The notes beneath the pieces are model-generated. The model worked only from the letters and a program-made list of their open reading frames with translations. It did no database searches and was not told the origin of the DNA. A DNA stretch of 45,664 nt, from assembly GCA_001687465.1 (NCBI GenBank), contig LVLI01000222.1, forward strand, positions 1 to 45,664, given 5' to 3'. Positions within the stretch are counted from its first letter, which is position 1. Each line of letters opens with the position of its first letter. This stretch comes from Halocafeteria seosinensis. Taxonomy: Eukaryota; Sar; Bigyra; Bicosoecida. Positions 33,401 to 45,397 of this stretch are shown piece by piece. The position numbers and the translations under genes were made by a program.

Positions 33401-36400
33401 GGATAGAATTAGCTTGGGGCCGCACTTTTCATCATGGGCACAAATTACTGAAAGCACAGCAGCGGAGGAAAGACCTTTAGCATCTGTTCCGAGGCCTATT
33501 CCTATCCGATTCCAGCCTGAAGGCCTTTCGCGTTCCCAGGTGGTTTTCCCGTTTCAAATGAAACCGGAACTTTATGCCCTGAATGTAAATATTCACAAAG
33601 CTTTACAGCTTCCTGCGATGGATTCTACCTTCTTTTCCAAGAAGAAGCATGGTATCGATGCATATATCAAGGCTTCCATAGGAGGCTCCGTGGGTTACAC
33701 TGACGTGGTCACGCGAAAACAGGATAGCGGTATCGATATTGACTTCAATCAATGTTTGCGCTTGCCTGTATGGTTACCGCTACCGTCCTTCGCAACCCGT
33801 AGGAACGTAGTAGAGCCTTTTGAACGTGAAGCTGCCGCTGCTGTTGCCAAGGCTCAGCAGGAACCTCCCGCGAAAGAAGGAGCACTACCCGGATTGCCAA
33901 TGGGGAACGACATCCCTGAAGATGCTCATTTAAATCCTGTGTTTAGGCCTTTAAGTCGAGCTGCAAAGGGTACTGGTAAGTTTGTTAGAAAAGGGTTTGA
34001 AGCTGTGGGGTCTGCTGTTAGTCAAGCCGTAGGAATTCCGAATTTACTAGCTGAAACGACGGAGGAAACTGCATCAAAGAGCCCCCTCACTAATTTTTTT
34101 GGCACTATCGATGCCGCCGAACAAATCACACGGAGAGCGGAAGAGTTTCAGAAAAAGAAGGTGAAAATGTTTACGAAGGACCAGGCCCCTACTCACAAAG
34201 AAGTGGATGCTGCCAGCAAATCTCTTCCCTCTCCTGAGAAGCTGCGAGTAATGCGAAGTCGGGAAGTCGACTGGTGGACGGATGAAATTGTAGAAAACTC
34301 TCTGCGAGAACCTGCTTTAGGCCTTTATAATGAGGCAATAGATAGTGCATTACATGAAGTCGGTTTCGCCTGGGGTGCCGGTGAAGTTCGCTCACCATCG
34401 ACGATATCACTTTCTTTGTGGGACGACAACAAGGCGTACGATCCAGAGCATTTCGGCACTGTGAACGTCTCACTTAACGATATAATTTCTGCCCAACTGG
34501 AACGAAGGCGGCGATATGCGGATCGTGCCACAAATGGTGGGACCATCAATCTAACAAGAGAACAGGAAAGTGAGTTACGGACCATTGGTGTTGGACCGAT
34601 GGTACTTCCGGTGTATGGTGGAAGCCTGTGGCATAGTATGTTCGCTAGGAACCACCAGTCCCAAAATGTCGACCCGCGTCTCGCTAGTGAGTTCCACGGC
34701 TATGTCGTTGTATCCTTTCGGTTAGACAATTGGTCGGACGTAGTGGAGGATAGTCAAATTGAGGAGCTAACTGCAGACGATAGTTATACTACTCCGGTCC
34801 GACCAATGGAATTTCTGAACGACGAAGATGTTTTGGCTGCGGTTGACCCAGTAGAAAAGGCCATGCTTGATTGCAGCGTTGTCCACTCCCCAAAGCTGGA
34901 CCTCGGGAAATTGACCAGTCCTTCTTCTCAGTTCTACCCACTTATTCAAACAATGCTCGCCCCAGGGTCCCCACCGTGTTTGCGAGCTCGGATCTCCTGT
35001 AGCAGTGTACCATCTATTGGTGAGGGACAGCTGGGCACGTGCTTTAAGAAGTACACAGTTGCGGCCATGATATATTGCGTCTCAAATCCACCGACCCTTC
35101 GTTCTAACGTTCCTTCCCGAGGGTTTTTGCCATCGAAAATGTCGGTGACTCTGTCTATTGGTGGTCGACGCTGCACTACTCCACGAGTGCGCGAGGAACG
35201 AGGACAGATCTACTTTAATCAGATTTTGTGTACAGAGTGTATTCTACCCGTAATTGGCGATTCTTGCCCCGATATTTTCCTCTACATAACGGACAGAGAC
35301 GGAAGACGTGCGAGCTACGCTCGTTTAAATGTAGCCGACATTGTGAGCCATACGCGGAAATGGAAGTGGGGCGCTCCACCATTCTGGGCAACTCTTTATG
35401 GTGATAGTGATGCCTTTGCGAGCTATCAAACAGACAAAACGGTAGGCAGTATATGCTTATGGCTGGGTATGGATGTTTCAGACAACTCAATCAATACCTT
35501 GTTATCGAAGCGACAGTTAATACTGCAGGCGTATAATGCACTGTCTGCTATGCCTTCGTCCACGGTAATTCCACAGAAAGTGCTGGAAGATAAGCATGAA
35601 TTAATAAAATTTGCAGGAGTTGCGGACTTTGAGCTGTCGTCTTCTCTACCAGCCATAGCTGCGAAAACACGAGTGTCCCAGCGGCTTCTGTGGGAGGAGA
35701 AATTGGAGGTCAGTCTGAGCAAAGCTGTTATCGAGCGCAAGGTTACTTCGAACTCAGCAAAAGGGGGCATAAGCGCAGCACGGGATTTAATTGGTGGAGC
35801 ACAGTTGTTCCAGGTCCGGCTATTCGTTTTTACTGGTAGGCATATACCTCCCACCGCTACCCTCCGTCCCCATAACCTGTACATAACTGCACAACTCGGA
35901 CAATTTCATAAAACTAGTAATGCGAGTAAGAAGCTTACATGGGAGGAGACTATACGATTGGACCATGAATTTGCGTGGTTCCCCAAAGCTCCAAAGAAGT
36001 CGTACATTGAATACTTGTCGAAGTTTGAATCGCGGTTGGACAGCGACTGTCGGAAGTTTATCCGAGCCGTAGCGGGAAAGGATCTAGTGGACACATCATC
36101 AGCAGACTCTGAGACAGTTTACAAAAATGTCATGGAGATATTCGGTTCAGTGTTGATTGAGCACGAGCTTGCTCCTGAAATTGTTTTGGAGGTGTGGGAA
36201 AGTAGATCAGCTAAGGCGGATCTTAAATTGGCTTCCACTCGATTATCTTTAAGGGATGGAAAATACCTAGATACGGCCACAATGCTAAAGCAAGAAACAG
36301 AGCGATCTGGGGACGATCCGGATCGCGTGATTGTAGAGACCAAGCAAGGCATAAGGTCAATCAATCTAGATGTCTCAAGTAGCATTCCAAACCCATTTTG

Positions 36401-39400
36401 GGTCCAGCTCAACCCTTATTTCGGGGGGGACTGGGGGCTTACTGATGCGCGCCCTTGGCGACCCGTGGAGATAATGGACTTCTTTGGGCATAGAATCGGA
36501 GATGCTTCACGGTCGGCGCTTGGTCAATTATGGTATCGGTACGCGGCTCAGTTGACGGACAATTTCGCGTTGATGTTTGGCCCCCAGTATCATCGTGGGC
36601 TTTTTATGGGGTTTGCGGTTGGTCAGTCCGCTCCGTGCATCCCAGAACTGCTTTTGGGTATGCAAGTGATTCCTCGGCAAACGGTGGACGCTCGTGAACT
36701 TGGGGAAGACTTCGGACCGAACATTAAACCGGAGAGAAAACCTGTCGGGCTGTCTCCCGCTCCTTCCTTACTTCCCCCGACGCGTAAAGTGAGGGTGCAT
36801 GTGGCCATACCATATTTGTATGGGCTACGAAAACCGGTAGGGAACCAAAATACTTTTGAGGCCACTGATCCTATTATCGAGTTGGCAATCTGCGGAGCTT
36901 ATGAGCAGAGCGAACACAACAACCAAGGTGATTTGAAAGATGTTGGCCAGACATCTCAGAAAAATGCTTGGAGCATTGCTACATCTCAACTACATGCTTC
37001 GAACCCAGGGAGTGTAGTTAGCATGAGTGAGTGCCCTCAAACGATGTTGTCCACAGGGGAACTCGGCTCGTCTGGGTTGATGGAGTTGGCAAAGAAGGTG
37101 GTATCGAAATTATTGGGATCAGGAAAGCGCAAAGGCGACGCCCCAGGTCCTGTCTTTCCTTTTGAAACCGCTATTGAAGGGTCAACATTCAATAATCAAA
37201 TGAGTGTAAGGGAGTTTTTAGTAGAAAGACTGGAAGAATCCGCCCTAGGCGATGCCACCTTGCCCGAAGTAAGCAATGAGGAACTGCGCAGGGTGTGCTC
37301 CAGGGCCACGGAAATTGCCTTGTGGGAATATTCCAGCCGTCGATATTTCGGTCGTCGAGCTACTTTCGACATCGAACTACCTGATATTGCGAAGTTGGCT
37401 TGGGAAACTTATACACGCCGTGCCAGCTCATCCGATGATGCTGAATCAGACAGCAGTGACGATGAGGGGTCCAGGAAGAGTATCTTGGACGAACTATCAG
37501 AAGAGGATAGCAGGGGCATTCAACAACAAGCTGAGACTGTTTTGCCAAGGATTCAATTCCGCGTCAGAGATGACGCGCATGCTGGGGGACTGGGCGCATC
37601 GGTTGTGAAGAGTCCGGAAATCTCTCCCATTCCTCCTTCGTACGCATATATGGGATATCACTGCCAGGGATTTGTTGGAGAGTGTTCTTCGCCTTTGCCG
37701 ACTCACGAACTTTGGTGGTCGTTATCGGACAAGTTCAACGAAAATCACTTAAACAAAGATTTAGTAGCCTATAAAAAAGGTAAGATCCGATGGACCCAGC
37801 TGAACTCGGCGGCAATTGAAGCATCGAACAGTCGCGATGACAGAATGGCATCCTCATATAAAGATACGAGTATAGCACAAAAACACCTTCCCCAATTTAT
37901 GTGGTATCGGCTTGCTGTTCATGTTCCCCTCGAGGATGTGATTGAAGAGGACGATCCCCTTTTCAAGGACTACTCTCTTTTCATTCCATCTACGGAGAAA
38001 CGGGAAGAGGGTATGTTTCAGTTCAATCCAGAGAAATACGAAACTGCAGGGAAAATAAAGGCCGCTATAGCAATAGAGGACTTTAGTGAAGGTGAAATAG
38101 CGTCCCGAAAGCGGTATGCGAAAATCAGTTCTAATGCGAGTAAGATTTTGACCCGGAGAATCGGTACCAACAAACCGTCACAACGCGACCAACATATTCC
38201 CAGAGTCTTATCCCTGTGCACCAACCCTCAAAGGGTAGTCGTCAGGGTATACGTCGTAACGGCGACCGTGAGTACCTCTGTCTTCCGCCGCCAGTTTGAC
38301 CCTCATAGTGAAGTCGCAGAGCTGTGCCAGAAGAATAAGTTGATGACTGATCGACATGTTCGGTGTCCCAACGTCAACTCTCGTTCGTATGCTATATGTC
38401 GAGGGCACCTTTGCAACTCAAACTCGGAGACCATCCCCATCCCATGGATATCCCGGAAGGTACTGTATTATCAGCGTCATCAACAGTCTAGACCTAGTTG
38501 CTTGACCGACTTTGGATGTAAAGAGCAAAACCCGATTGGAGAAATCACTAACCAATATGATGGTGTTGTTGATTTCCTGCAATGTCTAGAATTTGAAACC
38601 ACTCTTCCTGGAGTCCCGTTATTGAATTTAGAGATCTGGAGAAACAACAGAATTCCAGGAGAGGAAGACGAAAAACTGCAATTTGTTGGCGGTACCGGGA
38701 TAGATCTTGAGAGTCGCTGGTTGAACCCCTCATGGCACAAGTTCATTGAATATCGAAAAAGCAGTAGAGTTGACGGGAAGGGTGCATATGGCAACGTGCA
38801 ACCACGCCTCGGGCCAGTGCCAATCGAAACTCGTCCATTATGGACGACAAAAACAGATCCGACCCTTGGGAGACGTGTACCTGTGAGGACTGGTAAACTA
38901 CAGTTATGGGTCGATTTGTTGGAGTCGAAGGAGTCAGCGACATTTCAACAATGGCAAATTCAGCCTCCACGAAAGAGCCAAATGGAGCTGCGCGTAGTCG
39001 TATGGAGGGTACGGCGCTTGAAGTTAAAACGTCGTTCCGAAAATGCCCCAGTTCGGGAACAAAATAGTGACGGTGAGCAGCATTCCCAAGATCCTGATCC
39101 TGACAGTGGGTGGACTTCTGAAGATCTAGCATTGCCTCCATTGGGTCCCCCTTTACTGCGGGACCAGCGTGCTGCTGCAGCTATTGCGGCAGTTCTCGGT
39201 ATTAGTCGTAAACTTCACCTTCCTAGGGTAAACGGGGATTCATTGAGCCCTGAGATTTCCCGAAAGCTGGATGATCGCACGTCGCTAGGCTGGGATAATG
39301 TTATGGACACCCTTGACACAAGTTTTATTCCTTTACATCTTCCGAAAAATCTATCGAACCCCAAGAAACAAGACACGAAGAAGTTGCTCCAGCGCTATAA

Positions 39401-40397
39401 GAGGGAGCCGGGATACACAAACTACTATATGCGAGCACTAGTTGTGGATCCAGTGGAAGACTTTTATCGGAGTCATTGTGGCACCACCACTTCGAACGAC
39501 CCTGAACGCGATAAATCCTTGTTTCGCTCCGAGATATTTCCTGAGGAGCGATGTATCTCACACTCTCAGGCAACATTGAAACCGGGAGTGATTGGTCCCC
39601 AAGTGGTTCATCCCGACAGGGACGCAGAAGCCGATCGTATGTTTACGGCCACGCAGCAGCGAGAGAAGGCAAGTAAAAATGAAAATAAATTGTTGAACAC
39701 CAAAAAAGACCTGAAAAAACGAAATAAGAGGTTTGGACGCCCTTATGTAGAGTCGGAGCATACCATCTTTAATTGGAGATTTGTGTTGCCTGTTGAGTAT
39801 CAGCGTGCTTCTCGACGACCCCCTCCCAAAGCCTTGCGAGTGGAATTTTGCCGCAGCTGTAGCAGGAAAACTCATGAGCGCACTCGAGTGAAAAGGACAA
39901 GGGACGAAGAAGCGGAGGAGCCTATTGGTTATGATGATTTCGATTGTATAGGTAGTGCTGAATTAGACATAGCGGAGTTGATAGAGCAAACTGCCAGTCA
40001 GCAACAGCCGGCTAAAAAGGAGCTAAATCTCCATGGAAAATTTCCACCGTCATACGTGGACAGATTTAGTCACCTGGTATCCGAAACAATGGCAGACAGG
40101 CTCCAGGGGAACAAACAGGAGGCATTTTGGGTCCCACTGCGGCAACACGCTATCCCTGCGATGCAGTATATCAACGGACAGGAGAACAACAGGGGGGAAG
40201 AATCGGAAGACGAAAGACTAGAGGCCTTAGTGTCAGTTGAATTAGTACCACAAGAAGTTGCAGAAGCGCAACCCGCTGGTTTCGGAAGAGTGCACCCTAA
40301 TGTGGATCCAATGCTTCCTAACCCGCACAGATTGCGGATGAACGCCATCCAGGAACTCAGCATTGGCCAGGGTGCTACATGTTGTGGCCAGATGTAA
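30422..40397 (+). CDS. Giant ferlin-type C2 protein with N-terminal PH domain
   Basis: Exons 30422-30636, 30702-30820 and 30880-40397 give 3283 aa; introns 65 nt (GTAAGC...GCGCAG) and 59 nt (GTGAGT...TGCAG). Residues about 54-165 form a PH domain: EGYVRKANG, NWKKYLVHYGSRLLYYYDSW, then closing helix EMNQWGRVLLEAA. Repeated C2-like segments follow near 1010 (LNVNIHKALQLP), 1754 (FQVRLFVFTGRHIPP), 2080 (KVRVHVAIPYLYG), 2563 (RVVVRVYVVTATV) and 2811 (MELRVVVWRVRRLKL). The C-terminus matches ferlin C2F order: GKLQLWVDL, then FNWRFVLPVEYQ, then CIGSAELDIAEL, then HPNVDPMLPNPHR. Ferlins are Ca2+/lipid sensors in vesicle fusion and secretion. Unlike most, this one stops soon after C2F with no membrane anchor. 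Acidic low-complexity tracts lie near 325-365. Most C2 loops seem poor in the usual Asp cluster. Confidence 0.82.
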
Positions 40398-40709
40398 TCC
40401 TAAATTTGTGATATTTTCTAAATGACAATTCTTCTCTCGTCTCGTTAACGTAGTGGAAGAGTTTGCATAGTTGAGACAATCATGAACAAGTATGATAGAT
40501 GCCCTTACAGAGAGCGCTCTTGTTCAATTCTGGAGCCAGCATACCCCGCTGCGTTTTTCCTTTCTGGAATTGTCTTGGGGAGCAAAACACTTCAGCGCAC
40601 AGAAAAAAATTTAACTTTGCTGGTATCCCGGAAATATTCTCAAAGAGTTTTTACCATTCATTCCCGTCAAGACATGTCGTGATAATATGCGTTCACAACT
40701 GAATTCTGT
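40398..40709. other. Convergent intergenic gap after PH-ferlin
   Basis: 312 bp between the PH-ferlin stop and the dynein light chain stop. It holds a 66-codon plus-strand frame (40482-40682) without a domain or hydrophobic anchor, so I do not call a gene. I looked specifically for an exon that would supply a ferlin membrane anchor and saw none. Confidence 0.35.
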
Positions 40710-40994
40710 TCAAACTTTCCATAGCAAGATGTTCACCCCAGTGAAAACGGACAAGTAAGCATAGCATTTGATTTTCTGGGTGACGAATGCCCCGAAACTT
40801 CTTCCGACGACGACATTCCATCCTTTCTTTGGGTTCAATTCTTTATCTAAGCGGTCCCTAATTTTGGAGGCTACTGAGGAGTAAACTAACGGCACCTGAG
40901 GGGAGTTCTCAAAGACATCTTTGCATATTTCTTCCACCACTTCCAGATCTTCTTTCTGAAGATCCTCGGCTGTAGACACAGAATGAAAAAACAT
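40710..40994 (-). CDS. Dynein light chain, LC8 family
   Basis: 94 aa from ATG 40994 (MFFHSVSTAEDLQKED) in a single exon, close to the usual 89-95 aa of LC8. The body follows the LC8 plan: helix one around EEICKDVFENS, helix two with SSVASKIRDRLDKELNPKKG, then the WNVVVGRSFGAFVT strand (LC8 consensus WHCIVGRNFGSYVT), the YAYLSVFTGVNILLWKV C-terminal strands. LC8 proteins are homodimeric hubs that bind dynein intermediate chain and many other partners in the cytoplasm and in axonemes. Several consensus residues differ (KIKCYAYL for KHFIYFYL), so it is a divergent paralogue rather than the canonical LC8. An upstream start in this frame would need a non-ATG codon at 41015, so 40994 is preferred. 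Confidence 0.88.
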   Translation of the reverse strand: MFFHSVSTAEDLQKEDLEVVEEICKDVFENSPQVPLVYSSVASKIRDRLDKELNPKKGWNVVVGRSFGAFVTQKIKCYAYLSVFTGVNILLWKV

Positions 40995-41479
40995 AGTTGA
41001 AAGCGCTCTTAACACGCCATGGCGCCGGTATTAGCTATTCAAACCTACCAAATATTTGGGGCTGTTTTAGCATAGGCATCTTTTCTGGAGCTGCAGGCGT
41101 GTGTATGGAAGCAGGCACGTGCGTACGAGCAGGATAAGTAGACGACCGTAGGTTATGTCCTCCTTCTGGAGACACAACTCACCCAATAAACCTCGTAATA
41201 CTCGTATGATGCATATACAACAGCGGCCATCGCCCATCGCTTAACTGAAAGACAGCAATCTTATATTATACTTCGCAACTTCAACTTGAGCAGAGGACGA
41301 GTTGACATGAAAAAAAAAAAAACCAGCGAATGAAATGAAATGGAATAGATAAAATGTTGGCTGAGGCATGAAGCAGAATTGCAGCGTGCAATTTTGCTGA
41401 TCACATAAAGGAAGAAAAAATTGTGGGAAAAGGAATACACAAATACCGTAGTTGAAGTTGAGCAACACGTGGCTTCGAC
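40995..41479. promoter_or_regulatory. Divergent promoter, dynein light chain / Gly-Arg membrane protein
   Basis: 485 bp between two divergent starts. It contains a 13-base A run within 41309-41323 and is AT-rich over 41240-41460. No convincing gene; the minus frame at 41241-41468 mainly translates the A/T tracts. Confidence 0.4.
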
Positions 41480-42508
41480 ATGCGATGGAGAGATTTATCT
41501 CGTTTATTCGGCGGCGGACGCAGGCATCATAGAGGAAGAGGTTTTGGAAGAGGTGGTATGATGGGAGGCGCTGGAGCTCATCGGCATGGGTACGGGGGCG
41601 GCGGCATGACAGGCCCTATGGCAAGAGAAGGTGGAGACATGGATACCACATGGATGCCATTTGTGATGTTTCTGCTCATAATAGCCGCCATTCTTCTCAA
41701 GATTCTTCTGGACAAAGTCAACAAGAACAAGAATGGTGGTGGTAGCACTGGTTCGACTCCGTCGCGCAGTGGACGGTCGGTGAATACCGCTCCACCGCAA
41801 AGGCTTGGTACTGCGCGGGAAAGAAATGCAACGCCTCAACGTCGTCCATGGATGACTGCTGGTGGAGTAAGCGCTGGTACTAATGATAATATCGGCAACA
41901 CCACAAGAAGTCGAGGTCAACTTTATCCAAACGTTGCCGAAGTGGATAGGAATGCCGAACCTGTGCCTCCAGCGACCGTAACAGGTGCAAATACTACCGT
42001 GAATCAACCACCTGCGGTGTTGGAACCACCGTCTGAATCCCCTAATGGAGGACCTAGGCGTCGCCGCAAATTTGATCAACTCGAAGAAATATGTGCCCAG
42101 AAAGGTAATGACTACGGTAGTGACTATGTGGATCCTACTGGAAGGGGAAACCTCCACCAGTATTACGATGATCACCATGTAACCCCTGCGGTACCGCACC
42201 GTGTTTTAGGACCTCCCGGGGAAAGGGAAATTGGCGATGCCAGACCGGATAGAAGAGACACTACGAATGCAACAACGGGGTTCGGTCATCCGAGTACGGG
42301 GTATGGTACCGGTGGCTCTGGCGGATTTGATAAAACAGCTGCACAGCAAACAGCAACATATCCTGTCGGTCCTACGGCACCTGTCGAATCTGATCTAGAG
42401 GAGGAAGGAGAGAGCGATGGAGAGCAGTATGAACAGACGACTGAATCGAATCGTTCTCGGACTGCTTCTCACAGTTCGGAGATCGATCCCGAACCTGATT
42501 TGCGATAG
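41480..42508 (+). CDS. Gly/Arg-rich single-pass membrane protein
   Basis: 342 aa from ATG 41480, single exon. Residues 1-50 are Gly/Arg/His-rich (GGGRRHHRGRGFGRGGMMGG). One strong membrane segment follows at about 57-78 (WMPFVMFLLIIAAILLKILL), flanked on the C-terminal side by lysines (DKVNKNKN), which suggests that the long tail faces the cytosol. The remaining 260 residues are disordered, with Ser/Pro/Thr/Asn-rich sequence, a basic PRRRRKFDQLEEICAQKG patch near 195-210 and an acidic end (SDLEEEGESDGEQ). There is no cleavable signal peptide: the Arg-rich start is too long and polar. No family recognised. Confidence 0.7.
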   Translation: MRWRDLSRLFGGGRRHHRGRGFGRGGMMGGAGAHRHGYGGGGMTGPMAREGGDMDTTWMPFVMFLLIIAAILLKILLDKVNKNKNGGGSTGSTPSRSGRSVNTAPPQRLGTARERNATPQRRPWMTAGGVSAGTNDNIGNTTRSRGQLYPNVAEVDRNAEPVPPATVTGANTTVNQPPAVLEPPSESPNGGPRRRRKFDQLEEICAQKGNDYGSDYVDPTGRGNLHQYYDDHHVTPAVPHRVLGPPGEREIGDARPDRRDTTNATTGFGHPSTGYGTGGSGGFDKTAAQQTATYPVGPTAPVESDLEEEGESDGEQYEQTTESNRSRTASHSSEIDPEPDLR

Positions 42509-43059
42509 TACGCAATATATGTACACCCTAGTACTTATGACGTAGGTTTGCTCCGTGTATCTTCTTCGTGCTTGAATTCCTAGTTCCTTGCCTTGTATGC
42601 TTTCAGCCGTCCGTGTTAACCTATCTCGTTGGCAGTGTAACAAGTCGCTAACAACCGACGTTGCACAAACAGTTTCCCAACATTGCAGGGCCATCTCTCT
42701 TCTTACGTTTGCGATGTTTCCTTGAATGCCTAATCACGAATAGCACATACGACAGCAAATTTCGAACCTTAGCATTTCATGAGAATTATTTCACAGTACC
42801 ACCAACTCTGCAATAGCCCCGGTTGCGACTGCCATTGTGGGAATGTGCGACCTCGCATGTCAGTTGGTTCTTCTCCCGACCATAGGACGGCCCTATAAGT
42901 TCGCAACACAGCATCTGACTTGTTCAGGATGACGACTCACTGGATCTAAGTGAAACTAAACTAAATGATACTAACGTCACGAATCGGAGGCATATATTCC
43001 CTCGTGGTCTTTGTTTAACGGTCTTCTTCACAAAGGTGGAGCTCGCTAACCTTTCAAGA
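42509..43059. other. Intergenic region between two plus-strand genes
   Basis: 551 bp holding the 3' end of the membrane-protein gene and the promoter of the TPR-like gene. A CCTATAAG box lies at about 42891-42898, 160 bp before the downstream ATG, in a possible TATA-like position. I see no gene or RNA. Confidence 0.35.
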
Positions 43060-45162
43060 ATGGCAGAAAATCGGCAGCAGGAGTACGTACAGGAGAGCGA
43101 CGCCAAATACGAGGAAGAATCGAAAGCAGGAAAGGAGGAAGAAGGCGATAGCAGCAGGAATGATGGCGCAAAGAGTGAGGGGAAGGAGGAAATGGAAAAT
43201 GACGCGAGAGAAGCCAATGAGGTTGACAATAAAGAGCATGCAGATACCACAACCGCGGAAGCCCAGGACCATGGCGCAGATGAAATGGGTGAAATATATG
43301 AAGACAATGGATATGGGGACGAAGAAATTTTCGATATGGAGCCACACGAATTGATACAAGAAGGGAGCACAATTACGAAAGAGGTAATATATACTCTGTT
43401 GCCTGCAGGAGATGGTTATGACGAAGAATCAAGGCCTTCGTTGTTTGAGACGGAAATTTTACAAAGGCTTTTTCTAGCATTCTGTGATAAGGTAAGCGTG
43501 AAGTTATGGGCACCAACAGAAGAGGTTTTTGACTGTACTCCAACAGTAACAATTCGCGTATATGTCCGATTCTGCCATGTACAGTGTGTGCAGTACGCAA
43601 GGGAACTTATGACGGAGGACTTGGATGCAAATAGGGATGCAATCTTCGGATTGGCAGAGTGGGCGATCCAAATGCTTCATGACCGAAGACTATATGGACC
43701 TGACTGTCCCAACCTTAGTCCTAAGGGCTCTGCGTTTTGGGCAAAAGTATTGGCTCAAGGCTACAACACTATAGCGGAAGTGGAACGGACAAAGGGATTT
43801 CTACATTCGACCCTTAGGCATATGGAAAAGGTTTTAAAGTACGAAGGAATATTGCTACGAAACAGTAAAGCTACAGCAGTCCACCACGAAACGGAATCCA
43901 AAGCTACTCCCGAAGAAGTGATATGTGTAGACTCTTGCAATATAAGGATTCCGAATTTACCCATGTTTCCAAGGCGATGCAAAGTTCTGGCTCAGTCTGT
44001 TCGGACACACCTCAACACTGCTTCTACAATTTCATTGCTCAACAGACATGATGATGCGTATAGGCAGGCCCAAGTAGCAGTGTCATTTGTCCTAATGTTC
44101 CAAAGTGACCCCGAACAATACAATATCCCACTAGATGAAGAAGAAGCAGCTAGCTGGGACTTGCTGTTCGCGTTACTCTTGGGTCAGGCTTACTATACAG
44201 TCGCGACTGAGCTAGAATTTCTTCAACAACTGCGGGACGCTAAAGCAAACTATGAGTTTGCCAAGAGCTCCCTTAATCCGCTTTACAAGAACAGAAAAGT
44301 TCGAGAACCTATAGAATTCCTGGACGGCGGAATCATGGATCCACGAGAGGTATACAATGATATGCGAAGTTTGGAACATGCGTGTGACAAAGCAAGAGAA
44401 GACGTAGATAAAACTATCGCTCTACAAGAGGAAGGGCATCAAAAAAGAGGAGAAACCAGGCAGCGAGGGCGAGTTGCTAGTAGATACGCGGGAAGAAGCA
44501 CCTTGAAGACTGAAACCAAGCCAGATAGTCGGAAATCCAGACAAAGTAGTAGAAATACTCCAGGGAAGGCAAATAAGAAGTCCTCTGCTTCTAACCAGAG
44601 TGATGAAGCCTTGAAAGAACTCATGCAACAGTATCCCTCCTTTGAAGAGTTTGATTCTAAGTACACTCCTCCTCCGTGCTGTCATTTCTTCGCCACCGAT
44701 GTTGAAAACGCTGTCTTTACTGATATTAAAGCACGGTCGAGTAATACTGACGGCAGCGCTCTAAATAAGTCCCAGTCGCTAGCCAGTAATGGTTCTGCCG
44801 AACAACCCGCGAGGATACAAGCCTTACTACAAGGGCACGAGGGCGAGGCGGACTCGAAGAGTGTGTCCAAGAGTTGGAGAGCATGGGATGAATTCCTGGA
44901 GGAGGCGCAACAGCGATACGATCACGTTTGCAGCCTTCACCCTGATGAGATTCCCGAGCGTGATAGGATGGAATTCGCAAAGTGGCTTGTTAAGCGTATA
45001 AGTTCTGCTACTGAGCATTTTGACACCAGCACACGCAATAAGTTGAACAAAGTGAAAGCTGAAGCTGTCGGCGATGAGCGGACAGCTTCCCAATCAAGTG
45101 GGAGGGAGACCATTTTTGATGAAGCTCGCGAGAGCATGTCGCGGAAATCCGGTAGGCGATAG
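43060..45162 (+). CDS. 700-aa acidic protein with TPR-like helices
   Basis: Single exon; I start at ATG 43060 (MAENRQQEYVQESD), as the eight codons before it need a GTG start. Residues 1-110 are strongly acidic and low in complexity (EEESKAGKEEEGDSS, AQDHGADEMGEIYEDNG). Residues about 120-450 are helical, with TPR-like pairs: FWAKVLAQGYNTIAEVERTK, LAQSVRTHLNTASTISLLNR, then DDAYRQAQVAVSFVLM and LFALLLGQAYYTVATELEFL. A basic Arg/Lys/Ser linker (about 455-530) precedes a conserved-looking C-terminus (FEEFDSKYTPPPCCHFFATD, then WDEFLEEAQQRYDHVCSLHP). No signal peptide or membrane span. I compared it mentally with KIF-binding protein and found no good match, so the family is left open; a scaffolding role is likely for TPR folds. 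Confidence 0.75.
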   Translation: MAENRQQEYVQESDAKYEEESKAGKEEEGDSSRNDGAKSEGKEEMENDAREANEVDNKEHADTTTAEAQDHGADEMGEIYEDNGYGDEEIFDMEPHELIQEGSTITKEVIYTLLPAGDGYDEESRPSLFETEILQRLFLAFCDKVSVKLWAPTEEVFDCTPTVTIRVYVRFCHVQCVQYARELMTEDLDANRDAIFGLAEWAIQMLHDRRLYGPDCPNLSPKGSAFWAKVLAQGYNTIAEVERTKGFLHSTLRHMEKVLKYEGILLRNSKATAVHHETESKATPEEVICVDSCNIRIPNLPMFPRRCKVLAQSVRTHLNTASTISLLNRHDDAYRQAQVAVSFVLMFQSDPEQYNIPLDEEEAASWDLLFALLLGQAYYTVATELEFLQQLRDAKANYEFAKSSLNPLYKNRKVREPIEFLDGGIMDPREVYNDMRSLEHACDKAREDVDKTIALQEEGHQKRGETRQRGRVASRYAGRSTLKTETKPDSRKSRQSSRNTPGKANKKSSASNQSDEALKELMQQYPSFEEFDSKYTPPPCCHFFATDVENAVFTDIKARSSNTDGSALNKSQSLASNGSAEQPARIQALLQGHEGEADSKSVSKSWRAWDEFLEEAQQRYDHVCSLHPDEIPERDRMEFAKWLVKRISSATEHFDTSTRNKLNKVKAEAVGDERTASQSSGRETIFDEARESMSRKSGRR

Positions 45163-45397
45163 CGCCACTCTCTTCTCCCGTACTAAAATAAACAAGAATT
45201 CACGAAACTTTCCATCCAAACTCCACTATCGGTACACAGTACTACGCACAGGTGACAGGTAACGTCCCCAGTTCCCGCTGCGAAACGCATGTGCGACCCA
45301 CTGACACCACAGCCTCACGCAGCTATTTGGCCATTGTAGGTCCTACGCACATTTCTCATTTTTGATTCCATTTTGCGGTTTGTTGTTAGTTAGAGCC

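Noticed and set aside
40482-40682. 66-aa plus frame after the PH-ferlin as a missing tail-anchor exon
   Set aside because: Its only hydrophobic stretch (AAFFLSGIVLG) is too short for a membrane helix, and no good acceptor-donor pair links it in phase to the ferlin.
43060-45162. Assignment as KIF-binding protein
   Set aside because: Helical TPR-like character fits, but I could not line up any characteristic segment of that family, so no name is given.
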